NCBI RefSeq assembly: GCF_018130505.1 | Contig: NZ_JAFCKH010000009.1 | Location: 124,001-188,000, forward strand | Source of the DNA: Bradyrhizobium tropiciagri | GTDB taxonomy: Bacteria; Pseudomonadota; Alphaproteobacteria; Rhizobiales; Xanthobacteraceae | Direction of reading: 5' to 3' | DNA: 64,000 nucleotides | Shown: piece by piece, positions 52,363-61,344 of the stretch | Layout: the number at the start of each line of letters is the position of its first letter | Numbering within the stretch: position 1 is the stretch's first letter | Notes under the pieces: generated by a model | What the model was told of the DNA's origin: nothing | The model's database searches: none | Seen by the model: only the letters and a program-made list of their open reading frames with translations | Made by a program: the position numbers and the translations under genes

Positions 52363-53402
52363 ACTTCGAGATTGCAGCCTTCCTTGTGCAGGACGGCGTG
52401 ACGGTCGGGGCGGTGTACGCGCTGCTGGCTGTAGCCCTGGTGCTGGTCTTCACGGTCACCCGCATCATCTTCATTCCGCAAGGCGAGTTCGTCTCCTATG
52501 GCGCGCTGACCCTCGTTGCCCTCAACACGGGACGCACGCCAAACACGATATGGCTGCTCGTGGTGCTCGCGTTGTGCGTCTGGATGCGCGAAGCGTGGAA
52601 GCTCGCTAGGTCCGAGTTTTCCTGGCCAGTCGTCAACGGCATGTTGCGCGATCTCGCGATGACGTCCGGCGTGTGTGCCATGGGCTACGTTGGCGCGTCG
52701 GCACAGCTGCCTTTCGCTATCAAGGCGCTGATATCGATCAGCATCGTGGTCTTGATCGGGACCAAGGTTTACCGGCTGGTCTATGAGCCGCTTCAGAGCG
52801 CGAGCATCCTGGTGCTGTTGATTGCCTCGGTCGGTGTGCATCTTGCCCTTACCGGGATCGGACTGGCGATGTTTGGGGCGGAGGGATCCAGGACGTCCCC
52901 GCTGGTCGATATTCAGGCCAATATCGGAGCCTTGACGGTCACAGGGCAGAGCGTCGCGATCGGTGTATCTGCGCTCCTTGCAATGCTGGCCCTTTCGCTC
53001 TTCTTCGGGAGAACCCTGGAAGGAAAGGCGCTCAAGGCAACCGCCGAGAACCGTCTTGGCGCACGGCTCGTCGGAATTCGTACCGTGCGCGCGGGAAGAT
53101 TGGCGTTGGGCGTCGCCGCCGCCATCGGATCGGCATCGGGGATCCTGTTGGCGCCGCTTTCGACCATCTACTACGACACGGGGTTCCTGATCGGCCTCAA
53201 GGGCTTCATCGCTGCGGTGATCGGCGGAATGGTGAGCTATCCCGTGGCAGCCATTGGTGCGCTGATGATTGGCATTCTCGAGAGCTTCATCACATTCGAG
53301 ACCAGCGCATTGAAGGACGTCATCGTGTTCACGCTCATCTTGCCGGTGCTTCTGTATCGCTCGTTGAGCTTCCGTGACGCGGGCCAGGAGCAAAGCAATT
53401 GA
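52359..53402 (+). CDS. Liv-type ABC transporter permease (LivH-like)
   Basis: 347 residues with ATGA overlap to the DUF2783 gene. TM1 region QDGVTVGAVYALLAVALVLVFTVTRIIFIPQGEF is LivH-like; the EAA-type loop is KALKATAENRLGARLVGIRTVRAGRLALGVAAAIG. It has about 60 more residues than the LivH at 10145, forming an extra hydrophobic and charged insertion at about 55-120. It partners with the permease half of the next gene. Confidence 0.92.
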   Translation: MNFEIAAFLVQDGVTVGAVYALLAVALVLVFTVTRIIFIPQGEFVSYGALTLVALNTGRTPNTIWLLVVLALCVWMREAWKLARSEFSWPVVNGMLRDLAMTSGVCAMGYVGASAQLPFAIKALISISIVVLIGTKVYRLVYEPLQSASILVLLIASVGVHLALTGIGLAMFGAEGSRTSPLVDIQANIGALTVTGQSVAIGVSALLAMLALSLFFGRTLEGKALKATAENRLGARLVGIRTVRAGRLALGVAAAIGSASGILLAPLSTIYYDTGFLIGLKGFIAAVIGGMVSYPVAAIGALMIGILESFITFETSALKDVIVFTLILPVLLYRSLSFRDAGQEQSN

Positions 53403-55195
53403 TCGAGCTTGTGAGGCGCCTTGCCATGGGCAGGGGCAGAGCGCTCGCCTTGGCGTGCGTTCTATTGGCTATACCGCTTCTCCCGGTATCGGAGTTCTGG
53501 ATTACGGTCGGCAATTTTATCGGCATCTCGGCGCTAACCGCGCTGGGTCTCGTGCTGCTGACGGGAGCAGCGGGTATCACCTCGTTCGGGCAGGCCGCCT
53601 TTGTCGGTCTTGGAGCCTATACAACGGCATATTTGACGATCGCCTACGGTGTGTCGCCGTGGCTGGGGCTGATGGCGGGCCTGGCTATCACCGCGGTCGC
53701 TGCCGTGGTTCTCGGGCTGTTGACCATGCGGCTGTCGGGCCACTTTCTGCCGCTCGGCACGTTGGCCTGGGGGCTCGCACTCTATTTTCTGTTCGGCAAC
53801 CTCGAAGCGCTGGGCAAATACGACGGCCTGATCGGCATTCCACCGATCTATTTGGGTACCGTGCCGTTGGATACGGGGCGAAAGGTCTTCTGGCTGATCT
53901 GGGCCATCGTGCTGGTCTCCACGATGCTCCTGGAGAACCTCCTGGCATCTCGACCAGGCCGTGCGCTACGCGCGCTCAAGCAGAGCGAAGCGCTGGCCGG
54001 TTCGATGGGGGTAGACGCCGGTCGCGAGAAGCTGAAGGCCTTCATCGTCGCTGCCTTGCTTGCCAGCGTGGCCGGTTGGCTGTTTGCGCATATGCAACGG
54101 ACCGTCAATCCGACGCCGTTCTCCGCGACGGCGAGCATCGAGTATCTCTTGATGTCGGTGATCGGTGGTCTGGGCTCGGTCTGGGGAGCGCTTCTCGGTG
54201 CCGGCGCCGTCTTGTTGCTGAAGGATCTGCTGCAGCGATTGCTTCCGCTCCTGTCCGGCGAAGTGGGGACGTATGAGGTTATTGCGTTCGGCGTAACGCT
54301 GATCCTGCTGCTGCAGTATTCATCTCAGGGATTGTGGGGCGTCATCGCGCGAGCGATACCGAGCGGGCTCGGTTTCGCCGTCACGACCAAAGGCTCCGCC
54401 GGCGAACAGCTGGCAGAGCGGCCCAAGGTAGCGCGCAACACAACGGTGCTCAGCGTCGAAGCGGTACGTAAGACGTTCGGCGGCTTGATTGCCGTCAATG
54501 ATGTCAGCTTTGACGTCAAGGCCGGTGAGATCGTCGGCCTGATCGGCCCGAATGGTGCCGGCAAGAGTACGCTGTTCAATCTGGTATCGGGCGCGCTGTC
54601 ACCGGTCGGTGGTTCGGTCGAGCTGCTCGGCAACCGCACGAGGTCGGGCGCGGCCCGGAGTATCGCCCGGCTCGGCGTGGCGCGATCGTTCCAGCATGTG
54701 AAGATGGATCCGGACATGACGGTCCTCGCCAATGTGTCGCTGGGAGCGCATTCCCGATCGCATTGCGGCTATATCAGCGCAATGCTGGGCCTCAACAAGC
54801 GGGAGGAGAATGCTGTCGTCGACGATGCCTGGCGGCAACTGAAGTTGCTGGGGCTGAGCGACTGCGGCCTGCGGCCCGGCGGATCTCTCGCATTGGGACA
54901 GCAGCGGCTGATGGAGATATCCCGAGCGTTGGCGCTGGATCCCGTTTTGCTTCTTCTCGATGAACCGGCTGCAGGCCTGCGCCACGCGGAAAAAATGGAG
55001 CTGAGACAAGTCCTGGATCAGCTTCGCAGCCGTGGGCTCGCCATTCTGCTCGTTGAGCACGATATGGAGCTCGTCATGGGTCTGGCCGACCGGCTCGTCG
55101 TCCTCGATTTCGGAACCAAGATCGCCGAAGGGCGGCCGAACGAGATTCGGCAGAACGCTCGCGTTCTCGAGGCCTATCTCGGGAGTGCAGGATGA
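53399..55195 (+). CDS. LivM-LivG fusion: ABC permease with C-terminal ATPase
   Basis: 598 residues from TTG 53399, which overlaps the previous stop (TTGA) and has AGGAG about 8 nt upstream. Residues about 1-320 are a LivM permease (ALGLVLLTGAAGITSFGQAAFVGLGAY, GRALRALKQSEALAGSMGV, VIGGLGSVWGALLGAG). A short linker leads to an ATPase from about 345: Walker A GPNGAGKST, signature LALGQQRLMEISRAL, Walker B LLLLDEPAAGL. This fusion is found in a subset of Liv systems and fixes a 1:1 ratio of the two subunits. Confidence 0.93.
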   Translation: MIELVRRLAMGRGRALALACVLLAIPLLPVSEFWITVGNFIGISALTALGLVLLTGAAGITSFGQAAFVGLGAYTTAYLTIAYGVSPWLGLMAGLAITAVAAVVLGLLTMRLSGHFLPLGTLAWGLALYFLFGNLEALGKYDGLIGIPPIYLGTVPLDTGRKVFWLIWAIVLVSTMLLENLLASRPGRALRALKQSEALAGSMGVDAGREKLKAFIVAALLASVAGWLFAHMQRTVNPTPFSATASIEYLLMSVIGGLGSVWGALLGAGAVLLLKDLLQRLLPLLSGEVGTYEVIAFGVTLILLLQYSSQGLWGVIARAIPSGLGFAVTTKGSAGEQLAERPKVARNTTVLSVEAVRKTFGGLIAVNDVSFDVKAGEIVGLIGPNGAGKSTLFNLVSGALSPVGGSVELLGNRTRSGAARSIARLGVARSFQHVKMDPDMTVLANVSLGAHSRSHCGYISAMLGLNKREENAVVDDAWRQLKLLGLSDCGLRPGGSLALGQQRLMEISRALALDPVLLLLDEPAAGLRHAEKMELRQVLDQLRSRGLAILLVEHDMELVMGLADRLVVLDFGTKIAEGRPNEIRQNARVLEAYLGSAG

Positions 55196-55923
55196 GCGGT
55201 CCGATACTGGATGTGAGAGGCCTATCGGTATCCTACGGCAAGATCGAAGCCATCCACGGTCTATCGCTTCAGGTCAGGCCGGGCACGATTGTAACGGTGA
55301 TCGGCCCGAACGGCGCCGGCAAGTCCACGACCCTCAACGCAGTCTCCGGCCTGTTGCCTAGTCGCGGCACGATTCAATTTCTTGGCCGGGACGTTTCAAA
55401 ATCCGAGGTCGAGGATCGGGTGGAGGCGGGGTTGGTGCTTGTCCCCGAGCGCCGCGAGCTCTTCACCGGGATGACCGTGAGCGACAATTTGCGTCTTGGT
55501 GCGTATCGCTTTCGAAGCGAGAGCCATCGAGAGATGGCGTCGAGGCTGGACGCCGTTTATTCCACCTTTCCGCGTCTTCAGGAGCGCTCCCTTCAACGCG
55601 CCGGAACGCTCTCAGGGGGAGAGCGGCAGATGCTCGCGATCGGGCGCGCGCTGATGTCCCGGCCGTCACTGCTGATGCTTGATGAACCGAGCCTTGGGTT
55701 GGCCCCACTGGTGACCAAGGAAATATTCCGGATCATTGCGGCCCTCCGCAACTCGGGCGTCGCCGTGCTCTTGATCGAGCAGAACGCGCGCGCGGCGCTC
55801 GAGATCGCGGACTATGGATACGTCATCGAGCGCGGGGCGGTCGTCATGGCGGACAAGGCGGCTTCATTGGCGAAGAACCCAAAATTGATCGAGACGTATC
55901 TCGGTCTGCCTGCCGTCCACTAG
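55192..55923 (+). CDS. Liv-type ABC transporter ATP-binding protein (LivF-like)
   Basis: 243 residues with ATGA overlap to the fusion gene. Walker A GPNGAGKST, Q-loop VPERRELFTGMTV, signature LSGGERQMLAIGRAL and Walker B LLMLDEPSLGLAP. It completes the importer encoded from 49270. A 143-bp gap without clear features follows. Confidence 0.93.
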   Translation: MSGPILDVRGLSVSYGKIEAIHGLSLQVRPGTIVTVIGPNGAGKSTTLNAVSGLLPSRGTIQFLGRDVSKSEVEDRVEAGLVLVPERRELFTGMTVSDNLRLGAYRFRSESHREMASRLDAVYSTFPRLQERSLQRAGTLSGGERQMLAIGRALMSRPSLLMLDEPSLGLAPLVTKEIFRIIAALRNSGVAVLLIEQNARAALEIADYGYVIERGAVVMADKAASLAKNPKLIETYLGLPAVH

Positions 55924-56066
55924 CGCATGCTGGTCCTGGACCGAAGAGAGAAGAGCCAAGCCACTGAGGGATATTTCGCCGAGGCCAAAACTCGACCGAC
56001 AGCACCGTGAAGCAATGAGAGCAGCTGTTGGCCGAGGTCGCATGTTGACAACGCATTCCGCCGTGT

Positions 56067-56984
56067 ATGGCTCGCAAATCGAAAATTGATGCGGTTCTTG
56101 ACGCTCTGCGGGCTGCATTTGCGGGCTTTCGGGTCAGTCACGACAGCGTTTCCGTCAAGCGATGTGTGCGCGGGGTCTATCTTGCGTCGGATCGAGCGGC
56201 GGAAGTAACCGGTTCATTGAGCTTCACGCGGCCGTCCCGTGTATTCGCGTGGTTCTCCATCGACGATTTGAACCTTGACCAGAAAGCTGATGCGCATGCA
56301 TTGCGAAGCGTGGCTCTGAGAATCGGCGAGGACGAATGCCAATCGGACATCCTGTTTGAGAACGTGCCGATCTACCTCGCAAGAACCGTGGATCAGCTGC
56401 GGACATTCGTAGAGGCGCGCGTCCCTGGACCGGATGGCCTGCCCGACCCGGAGCGGATCAAGGCATTCTCTGAGAGAAATCCAGAGACGTGCTATCGTTC
56501 TGACTATCTGTGGGCACGTGCTCGTCGGTCCAGCAGCCTAGCCAAGACGACGTATTGGGGCGTCCACTCGTTTCCGGTGACAGACTCTTTGGGCGAAACC
56601 CGCTTCATCAAGCTCAAAATTACTCCGGTCGGACCCGAATCATCCTTCCGCAATCAGAACATCGAGGAACCAGCTTCCTTGCTGCTCGAGGAATTTGAGA
56701 GTCATATCAAGAAGCGTGGCGTGCGATTTAGTCTGCTGGCCTTGCTGGGTGGTCCAGGAGATAACACGACTGACGTGACCGATCGCTGGCAAAATGAAGA
56801 CCAGCGCGATGCGGTGAGGCTAGGGACAATCGTAATCACAGGGATCGAGCCCGGCATGGCCTGCAAAACGTCGATGTCGGGGCCGGCGCGGCTTGCCGAG
56901 GGAATCGGGTACCCATTGGACGGATTGTTCCAGGCGCGCTGGGTAGCGTACAAGTTTTGGCATGGATTAGACATCGAGGCGTAG
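56067..56984 (+). CDS. catalase-superfamily protein (y4iL-like) lacking usual distal heme residues
   Basis: 305 residues. Segments align by eye with catalase-fold proteins of the y4iL-like type: RCVRGVYLASD (for HGCVR...), RVFAWFSIDD (for the RFSNG strand), ADAHALRSVALRIG, DILFENVPIYLARTVDQLRTFVEA, TTYWGVHSFPVTDSLGETRFIKLKITPVG and ARLAEGIGYPLDGLFQARWVAYKFWHGL. The last keeps R-x-x-x-Y, the proximal heme ligand pattern. The distal His and Asn are not where expected (KR and ID instead). ATG 56067 has no ribosome-binding site, although TTGACA lies 18 bp before it. Its stop overlaps the convergent P450 gene by 18 bp. Confidence 0.68.
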   Translation: MARKSKIDAVLDALRAAFAGFRVSHDSVSVKRCVRGVYLASDRAAEVTGSLSFTRPSRVFAWFSIDDLNLDQKADAHALRSVALRIGEDECQSDILFENVPIYLARTVDQLRTFVEARVPGPDGLPDPERIKAFSERNPETCYRSDYLWARARRSSSLAKTTYWGVHSFPVTDSLGETRFIKLKITPVGPESSFRNQNIEEPASLLLEEFESHIKKRGVRFSLLALLGGPGDNTTDVTDRWQNEDQRDAVRLGTIVITGIEPGMACKTSMSGPARLAEGIGYPLDGLFQARWVAYKFWHGLDIEA

Positions 56985-59135
56985 GATACGAGACTGCGAC
57001 CTCGAGCAGCACACTGCGATCAGTTCGTTCGAGGCCTTCTCGGCATCCGTCAGGATCATGTCGCGATGGTCGGGACGGCCGTCGATCACCTTTGTGAGAC
57101 AGGTGCCGCATACACCGGTCTGGCAAGCGGTCTCAACATTTATTCCGGCCCTCTGAAGCGCGGCAAGGATGGTATCGTTCGGGCCGACTTCAATGGTCAG
57201 ACCCGAGCGGCTCGCGATGACCGTGAACGGCGTTCCCGATGCATCGATCTCGGCTCCGAAATGCTCTTGATGAAAGCGCTCCGCGGATACGCCGGCCATG
57301 CGAGAAGCATGCTCGACGAAGGCCATGTAGCCCCGCGGTCCGCAAACGTAGACGTGACAGTCGGTCCTCGCGCTGCGCAGGATCGCCTCAGGATCCAGCG
57401 ATCCTCGGCCCTGCTGGTCGCCGAGGTGAAGCACGATCTTGTCGCGGAACGGAAGTGCGTCAAGCGTCTCCGAAAATGGGAGCCGCGCTCGTGATTGCGC
57501 AGAAATATGCCACGTAAAGGCACGTCCCAGCTCGTGCAGGCGCCAGGCCATTGCCAGCAGCGGGGTCATGCCGATTCCCCCGGAAAACAGGAAGCTCTCC
57601 GTGGCGGACTCCGCCAGCCGAAAGCGGTTTCGTGGTGAGCCGATTCGAATTTTCGAACCGGGCTGGAACTTGCGATGCAACTCCGTCGAGCCGCCACGCG
57701 ACTGCACCTCTTTCTGGACTGCGATGCGGTACGTCGAACCGAAGGGACCAGTCAGCGAGTATTGGCGGACCAGGCCAGGGCGGATGTGCACATCGATGTG
57801 AGCACCGGGCGTCCAATCAGGAAGATTGCCAACTCCACCGGATCCGACCGTCAGGCAGATGATGTCCTGGGCAACCTCCTGACGTTCGAGCACGGTCGCT
57901 TCGAGGATCGCGGCGCTCTCGCCGGAATCCGCCTGCCGCGTTTGCGGGAGCGAAGCCAGTCTGGTTGAGCGTTCAAATTTCGCAGGAAGAGCCGCGAACG
58001 CGTAGATCGTGTTGTTCAGGGCAACCCGTGGTTCGCCGACGTCAATCCGCTCAACGCGTGGAAGCATCGCTTTTAGCAGCGCGGTCATTTCCAGTTGTGC
58101 CAGGTGCATGCCGACGCACATATGAATGCCGCTACCGAAGCCCAGATGCCCCTTGGCATGGCGCGTGACACGAAACGCGTCCGGATTCTCGAACATCCGT
58201 TCGTCGCGGTTCGCCGACGCGTAAAGCGCCATCACGCGGCTGCCTTGTTCGATCGCGTGATCGCCATATTGGACGTGACGCGTAGCGTGCCGCGTGAATG
58301 AACGAATTGGCGATCCAAGCCGCACCGCTTCGTTGACCGCGTTGCCGATCAAAGTTGGATCGTTTCGCAGTGCCTCCCACTCGCTAGGGTTTTTGGCGAG
58401 CTGCCAGATGAGCTGGCCAGTAGCCGAAATGGTCGTGTCGAGGCTGGGATTGATATAGTCGCGGATACAGAAGGGCGCGAGTTCTGGCGCCAGCGCGCCC
58501 TCGTCGACAAGGGTGTGTATCCGGTGCGTCCAGCTTCCTTGCTTGAGATCCTCACGTTTGGCGTATTTGCCGATGAAATCGCGTTGCTCGAGGAATGTGC
58601 GCAACGCAGCCTGACCGCGTTGATTCTGGATCCCGAGGAGATCGAAGGCCGCCGAGCCCCAGCGGAGCATGTTCTCCTTGCCGAAGTCGGGCAAGCCGAC
58701 CATGTCGCGTACGACAGTCAGGGGCAGGTGAGATGCGAGGTCTGCCATGACATCGAAGCTTCCCCGCTCGACAAGCCTTTCGATGAGATCTTCCGCCAGC
58801 GCCTCGACAAGAGGCTCAACATCCTTCAGCGCACCCGGTAGCAGCGGAGCGGCCATCGCCGTTCGAATGGCCTTGTGGCGTTCGCCGTCGGAAGCAATCG
58901 AATTGCCCCGCATCAGGTCGCACGCCGTCTTGTCCGCAGCCACTCCCTGTCCGCTGGAGAAAGTTTCGGGATCCCTGAGGCAAGCCGCGACCCCTTGATA
59001 GCGCGGCAGCGCATAGTTTCCATGCCGCGGCAGCCAGATCAGCGGCCCCAACTTCCGCATTGCAGCATAGTGAGGCCACGGATCCAAGATGAACTCGTCG
59101 GAGTAAAAGTCGACATCATAACTGAGCGCGGGCAT
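56967..59135 (-). CDS. self-sufficient cytochrome P450 fused to a phthalate-dioxygenase-type reductase
   Basis: 722 residues from ATG 59135; a TTG at 59162 extends it. Residues 1-395 are a P450: NEAVR (E269-R272), NPSLDTT in the I helix (229-235) and FGSGIHMCVG with heme Cys340. From about 410 come a flavin domain (RQYSLTG 457-463), an NAD(P)-binding region (GGIGMTP 519-525, YVCGP about 596-600) and a C-terminal [2Fe-2S] ferredoxin with C671, C676, C679 and C709. Order heme-flavin-FeS matches CYP116B-like class VII enzymes. It can hydroxylate a substrate using NAD(P)H without partner proteins. It is divergent from LuxR and adjacent to the importer operon. Confidence 0.93.
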   Translation of the reverse strand: MPALSYDVDFYSDEFILDPWPHYAAMRKLGPLIWLPRHGNYALPRYQGVAACLRDPETFSSGQGVAADKTACDLMRGNSIASDGERHKAIRTAMAAPLLPGALKDVEPLVEALAEDLIERLVERGSFDVMADLASHLPLTVVRDMVGLPDFGKENMLRWGSAAFDLLGIQNQRGQAALRTFLEQRDFIGKYAKREDLKQGSWTHRIHTLVDEGALAPELAPFCIRDYINPSLDTTISATGQLIWQLAKNPSEWEALRNDPTLIGNAVNEAVRLGSPIRSFTRHATRHVQYGDHAIEQGSRVMALYASANRDERMFENPDAFRVTRHAKGHLGFGSGIHMCVGMHLAQLEMTALLKAMLPRVERIDVGEPRVALNNTIYAFAALPAKFERSTRLASLPQTRQADSGESAAILEATVLERQEVAQDIICLTVGSGGVGNLPDWTPGAHIDVHIRPGLVRQYSLTGPFGSTYRIAVQKEVQSRGGSTELHRKFQPGSKIRIGSPRNRFRLAESATESFLFSGGIGMTPLLAMAWRLHELGRAFTWHISAQSRARLPFSETLDALPFRDKIVLHLGDQQGRGSLDPEAILRSARTDCHVYVCGPRGYMAFVEHASRMAGVSAERFHQEHFGAEIDASGTPFTVIASRSGLTIEVGPNDTILAALQRAGINVETACQTGVCGTCLTKVIDGRPDHRDMILTDAEKASNELIAVCCSRSQSRILRLDV

Positions 59136-59200
59136 CGGTGTTGTTTCTCCCGGACCGGCCAATGGCCAACGCAGGCCGAAGGCAGAGGCTCGGCCGCTAA

Positions 59201-59250
59201 CCTGACTGGAATACGTCGCTGATCGGACCTAGTCTGTCATCATGATTGAT
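59201..59250. promoter_or_regulatory. duplicated divergent promoter segment, copy B (matches 49081-49130)
   Basis: Lies between the divergent P450 and LuxR genes and runs into the first codons of the LuxR gene. It agrees at 43 of 50 positions with the reverse complement of 49081-49130. It contains GACTGGA-10 nt-GATCGGA as a possible operator. Confidence 0.65.
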
Positions 59251-60060
59251 GACAAACCCTCGAGTGAGCCGGAACAGGAAGCGCTGGCGAACGTGATCCT
59301 CGCGCTCGGTAAGCCGTCGTTCTACCGGGCGCTGCTGCGCTTCGCCAAGGTCGTTTGCGACTTCGAGCATCTGAGCGTCTTTGGCTTCACACCTACGCTG
59401 ATGCCGCGCATCGAAGTCCTGGAGGGCCTGGAAGATGCCAGCATTACGAGCCTGTCGGCCCAATCGTACATGGGCTTTGGATATCATCATGCCGATCCGG
59501 CGCTGGCGCGGATGCGCCAACTGAGTCTCGATTCCGGAGCTCCGGCTGTGCTGACGCTGTGGGCGCGGGATATATCGGACGCCGCATATCGCCGCGATAT
59601 CTACGAGAGATTTGGGCTGGACGGTCGCATCTCCATTCTCGGACGGGCGGGCGAGAACTGGCGGTCCGTCAATTTCTACAAGCACAGCCAGAAAGGCGGC
59701 CTTACTCACGCCGATGTCGCCGCCATTTCGAAGCGCGCCTTCAGCTTGTTCGCTGCAGAAGTGCGGCATCTCGAATTGGTAGGAGAGACGAGCGGTTTGG
59801 CGGATGGCAAGCCACCCGTTGCATTCTTTCAGGCGTTACTGGTTGAGATCGCCCCTGCTCTTAGCCATCGGGAAGCAGAAGTATGCGCGCATGCGCTCCA
59901 AGGAAAGACAGGGGAGGGCACCGCGCTCGAGCTCGAGATCGCGGACGCGACGGTAGCGACCCTCAAGCGGCGCGCCTACGCAAAGCTCAACATTACCAAC
60001 CTCAACGAACTTTTCGCGATCTGCCTGGCCGCCGCGGCCCGGCGATCTCGCCGGCTATAG
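59242..60060 (+). CDS. LuxR family transcriptional regulator
   Basis: 272 residues. The N-terminal about 195 residues form a sensing domain that I cannot name with certainty (FEHLSVFGFTPTLMPRIEVLEG, MGFGYHHADPALARM). The C-terminal HTH reads ALSHREAEVCAHALQGKTGEGTALELEIADATVATLKRRAYAKLNITNLNELFAICL. It is divergent from the P450-reductase gene and likely controls it. The related promoter segment at 49081 suggests that it also controls the 49.3-55.9 kb importer/hydroxylase operon. Its 3' end overlaps the convergent MFS gene by 59 bp. Confidence 0.9.
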   Translation: MIDDKPSSEPEQEALANVILALGKPSFYRALLRFAKVVCDFEHLSVFGFTPTLMPRIEVLEGLEDASITSLSAQSYMGFGYHHADPALARMRQLSLDSGAPAVLTLWARDISDAAYRRDIYERFGLDGRISILGRAGENWRSVNFYKHSQKGGLTHADVAAISKRAFSLFAAEVRHLELVGETSGLADGKPPVAFFQALLVEIAPALSHREAEVCAHALQGKTGEGTALELEIADATVATLKRRAYAKLNITNLNELFAICLAAAARRSRRL

Positions 60061-61312
60061 GTCGCTCCGCGCCAAATGCGGCCGCTTCAGACGATTGATC
60101 GAATACCAAATGCTGCTGTGAATGACCTGCAGACCGCGCAACCAAGAGATAGAGCGTCAATGCCGCAAGTGACGATGCAGCCATGACCGCCGTCATTGAA
60201 AGCGCCGATCTCCCATCGAAGAAGGCGGCGACCAAACCGCTGCCGATTGCGCCTGCGGTCATCTGAATACTTCCCGCGACCGCGCTGACTGCACCAGCGA
60301 TATCGGGCAGTGGCTGCATTATCGCATTCATGATGTTCGGCATGCTCAACCCGAAGCTTAGCGCGACCGCCAGCAACAACGCGACGATGAGCGCAGGATG
60401 AGCCCCGCGGAACAAAGTCAGCGCCAGCGCCACGCAGGCAGCTACGGAAAGCAGCCCGAGAGCGAAGGTCAATGTGCGGCGGGGCGCCACGCCGTGGCGA
60501 GCGAGCCTGCCGTCCACGAACGCGCCGCACATCACAGCCGCCGAGCATGCGCTGAAGATCATGCCATACTGGTCCGGCCGCAGACCGACCACCCCTATGA
60601 AGAAAAGCGGCGCTCCGGTGACATAGGCAAAGACGGCGGCACCTTGGGCGGCGCCGACAAGGATGAACGCGAACGAAACCGGATGTGTTAGAACGCGAAG
60701 ATAGTCTCTGATGACGGCTGCGGGCGCAAAACGACCGGCCGGATCGATCCTTGCACTTTCGGCGAAGCCGAGCAGCACGGCGAGTATCAGGGTCGCTCCG
60801 AGCGCTGCCTGGGTTGCGTAAATCAGCCGCCAGCTTCCGATCGCGAGTAGTGCGGCGCCCGCGCCCGGTGCGATCACGGTGACAACATTGATGGCAACCA
60901 CGACATTCGCAATTCTGGTGCGCGCCGCCGTTTCATCGAACAGATCGCGGATGACCGCAAACGTCAACGTCGTGCTGGAGGCGCCGACGGCCTGGGCGAG
61001 GCGAAAAATTATCAGTGCGGGCAAGGATTGGGCGGCCATGCAGCCGAGACTGGCCATCACAAACAGCACCAGGCCGAACAGGACGATCGGTTTGCGGCCT
61101 AATCGATCCGATAGCGGTCCGTAGATGAGCGGTGTCAGCGCGAGGCCGATCATGGAGACGCTCATGGTCAGGCCGACATCCGACGGCTCTACTCCCAGCG
61201 CGGCGCCTGTTGCAGCAAGCGCCGGCAGGTTGATGTCGATGCCGGAATACGGCACGGCGGCAAGACAGCCCAGCAGCAGGGTGAAGGAGAAGGAGGAGGG
61301 ACGAATTTGCAT
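60002..61312 (-). CDS. MFS transporter, Bcr/CflA (drug:proton antiporter DHA1) type
   Basis: 436 residues from ATG 61312 (MQIRPSSFSFTLLLGCLAAVPYSGIDINLPAL). Twelve transmembrane helices, the loop 2-3 motif GPLSDRLGRKPIVLFG and RLAQAVGASSTTLTFAVIRDLF are characteristic of Bcr/CflA multidrug exporters. The last about 40 residues, after VARSAG, are rich in charge and overlap the LuxR gene by 59 bp, so the C-terminus may have been extended. It lies 73 bp after the glycosyltransferase on the same strand; export of a glycosylated compound is a possible joint role. Confidence 0.92.
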   Translation of the reverse strand: MQIRPSSFSFTLLLGCLAAVPYSGIDINLPALAATGAALGVEPSDVGLTMSVSMIGLALTPLIYGPLSDRLGRKPIVLFGLVLFVMASLGCMAAQSLPALIIFRLAQAVGASSTTLTFAVIRDLFDETAARTRIANVVVAINVVTVIAPGAGAALLAIGSWRLIYATQAALGATLILAVLLGFAESARIDPAGRFAPAAVIRDYLRVLTHPVSFAFILVGAAQGAAVFAYVTGAPLFFIGVVGLRPDQYGMIFSACSAAVMCGAFVDGRLARHGVAPRRTLTFALGLLSVAACVALALTLFRGAHPALIVALLLAVALSFGLSMPNIMNAIMQPLPDIAGAVSAVAGSIQMTAGAIGSGLVAAFFDGRSALSMTAVMAASSLAALTLYLLVARSAGHSQQHLVFDQSSEAAAFGAERPIAGEIAGPRRPGRSRKVR

Positions 61313-61344
61313 GGGGTCAACGCCTGAATGCTTTGTCTGGCGGG

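Noticed and set aside
52227-53393. 388-codon minus-strand open frame opposite the LivH-like permease
   Set aside because: Composition rich in Gln, Arg, His and Asp is the usual mirror of a membrane protein gene.
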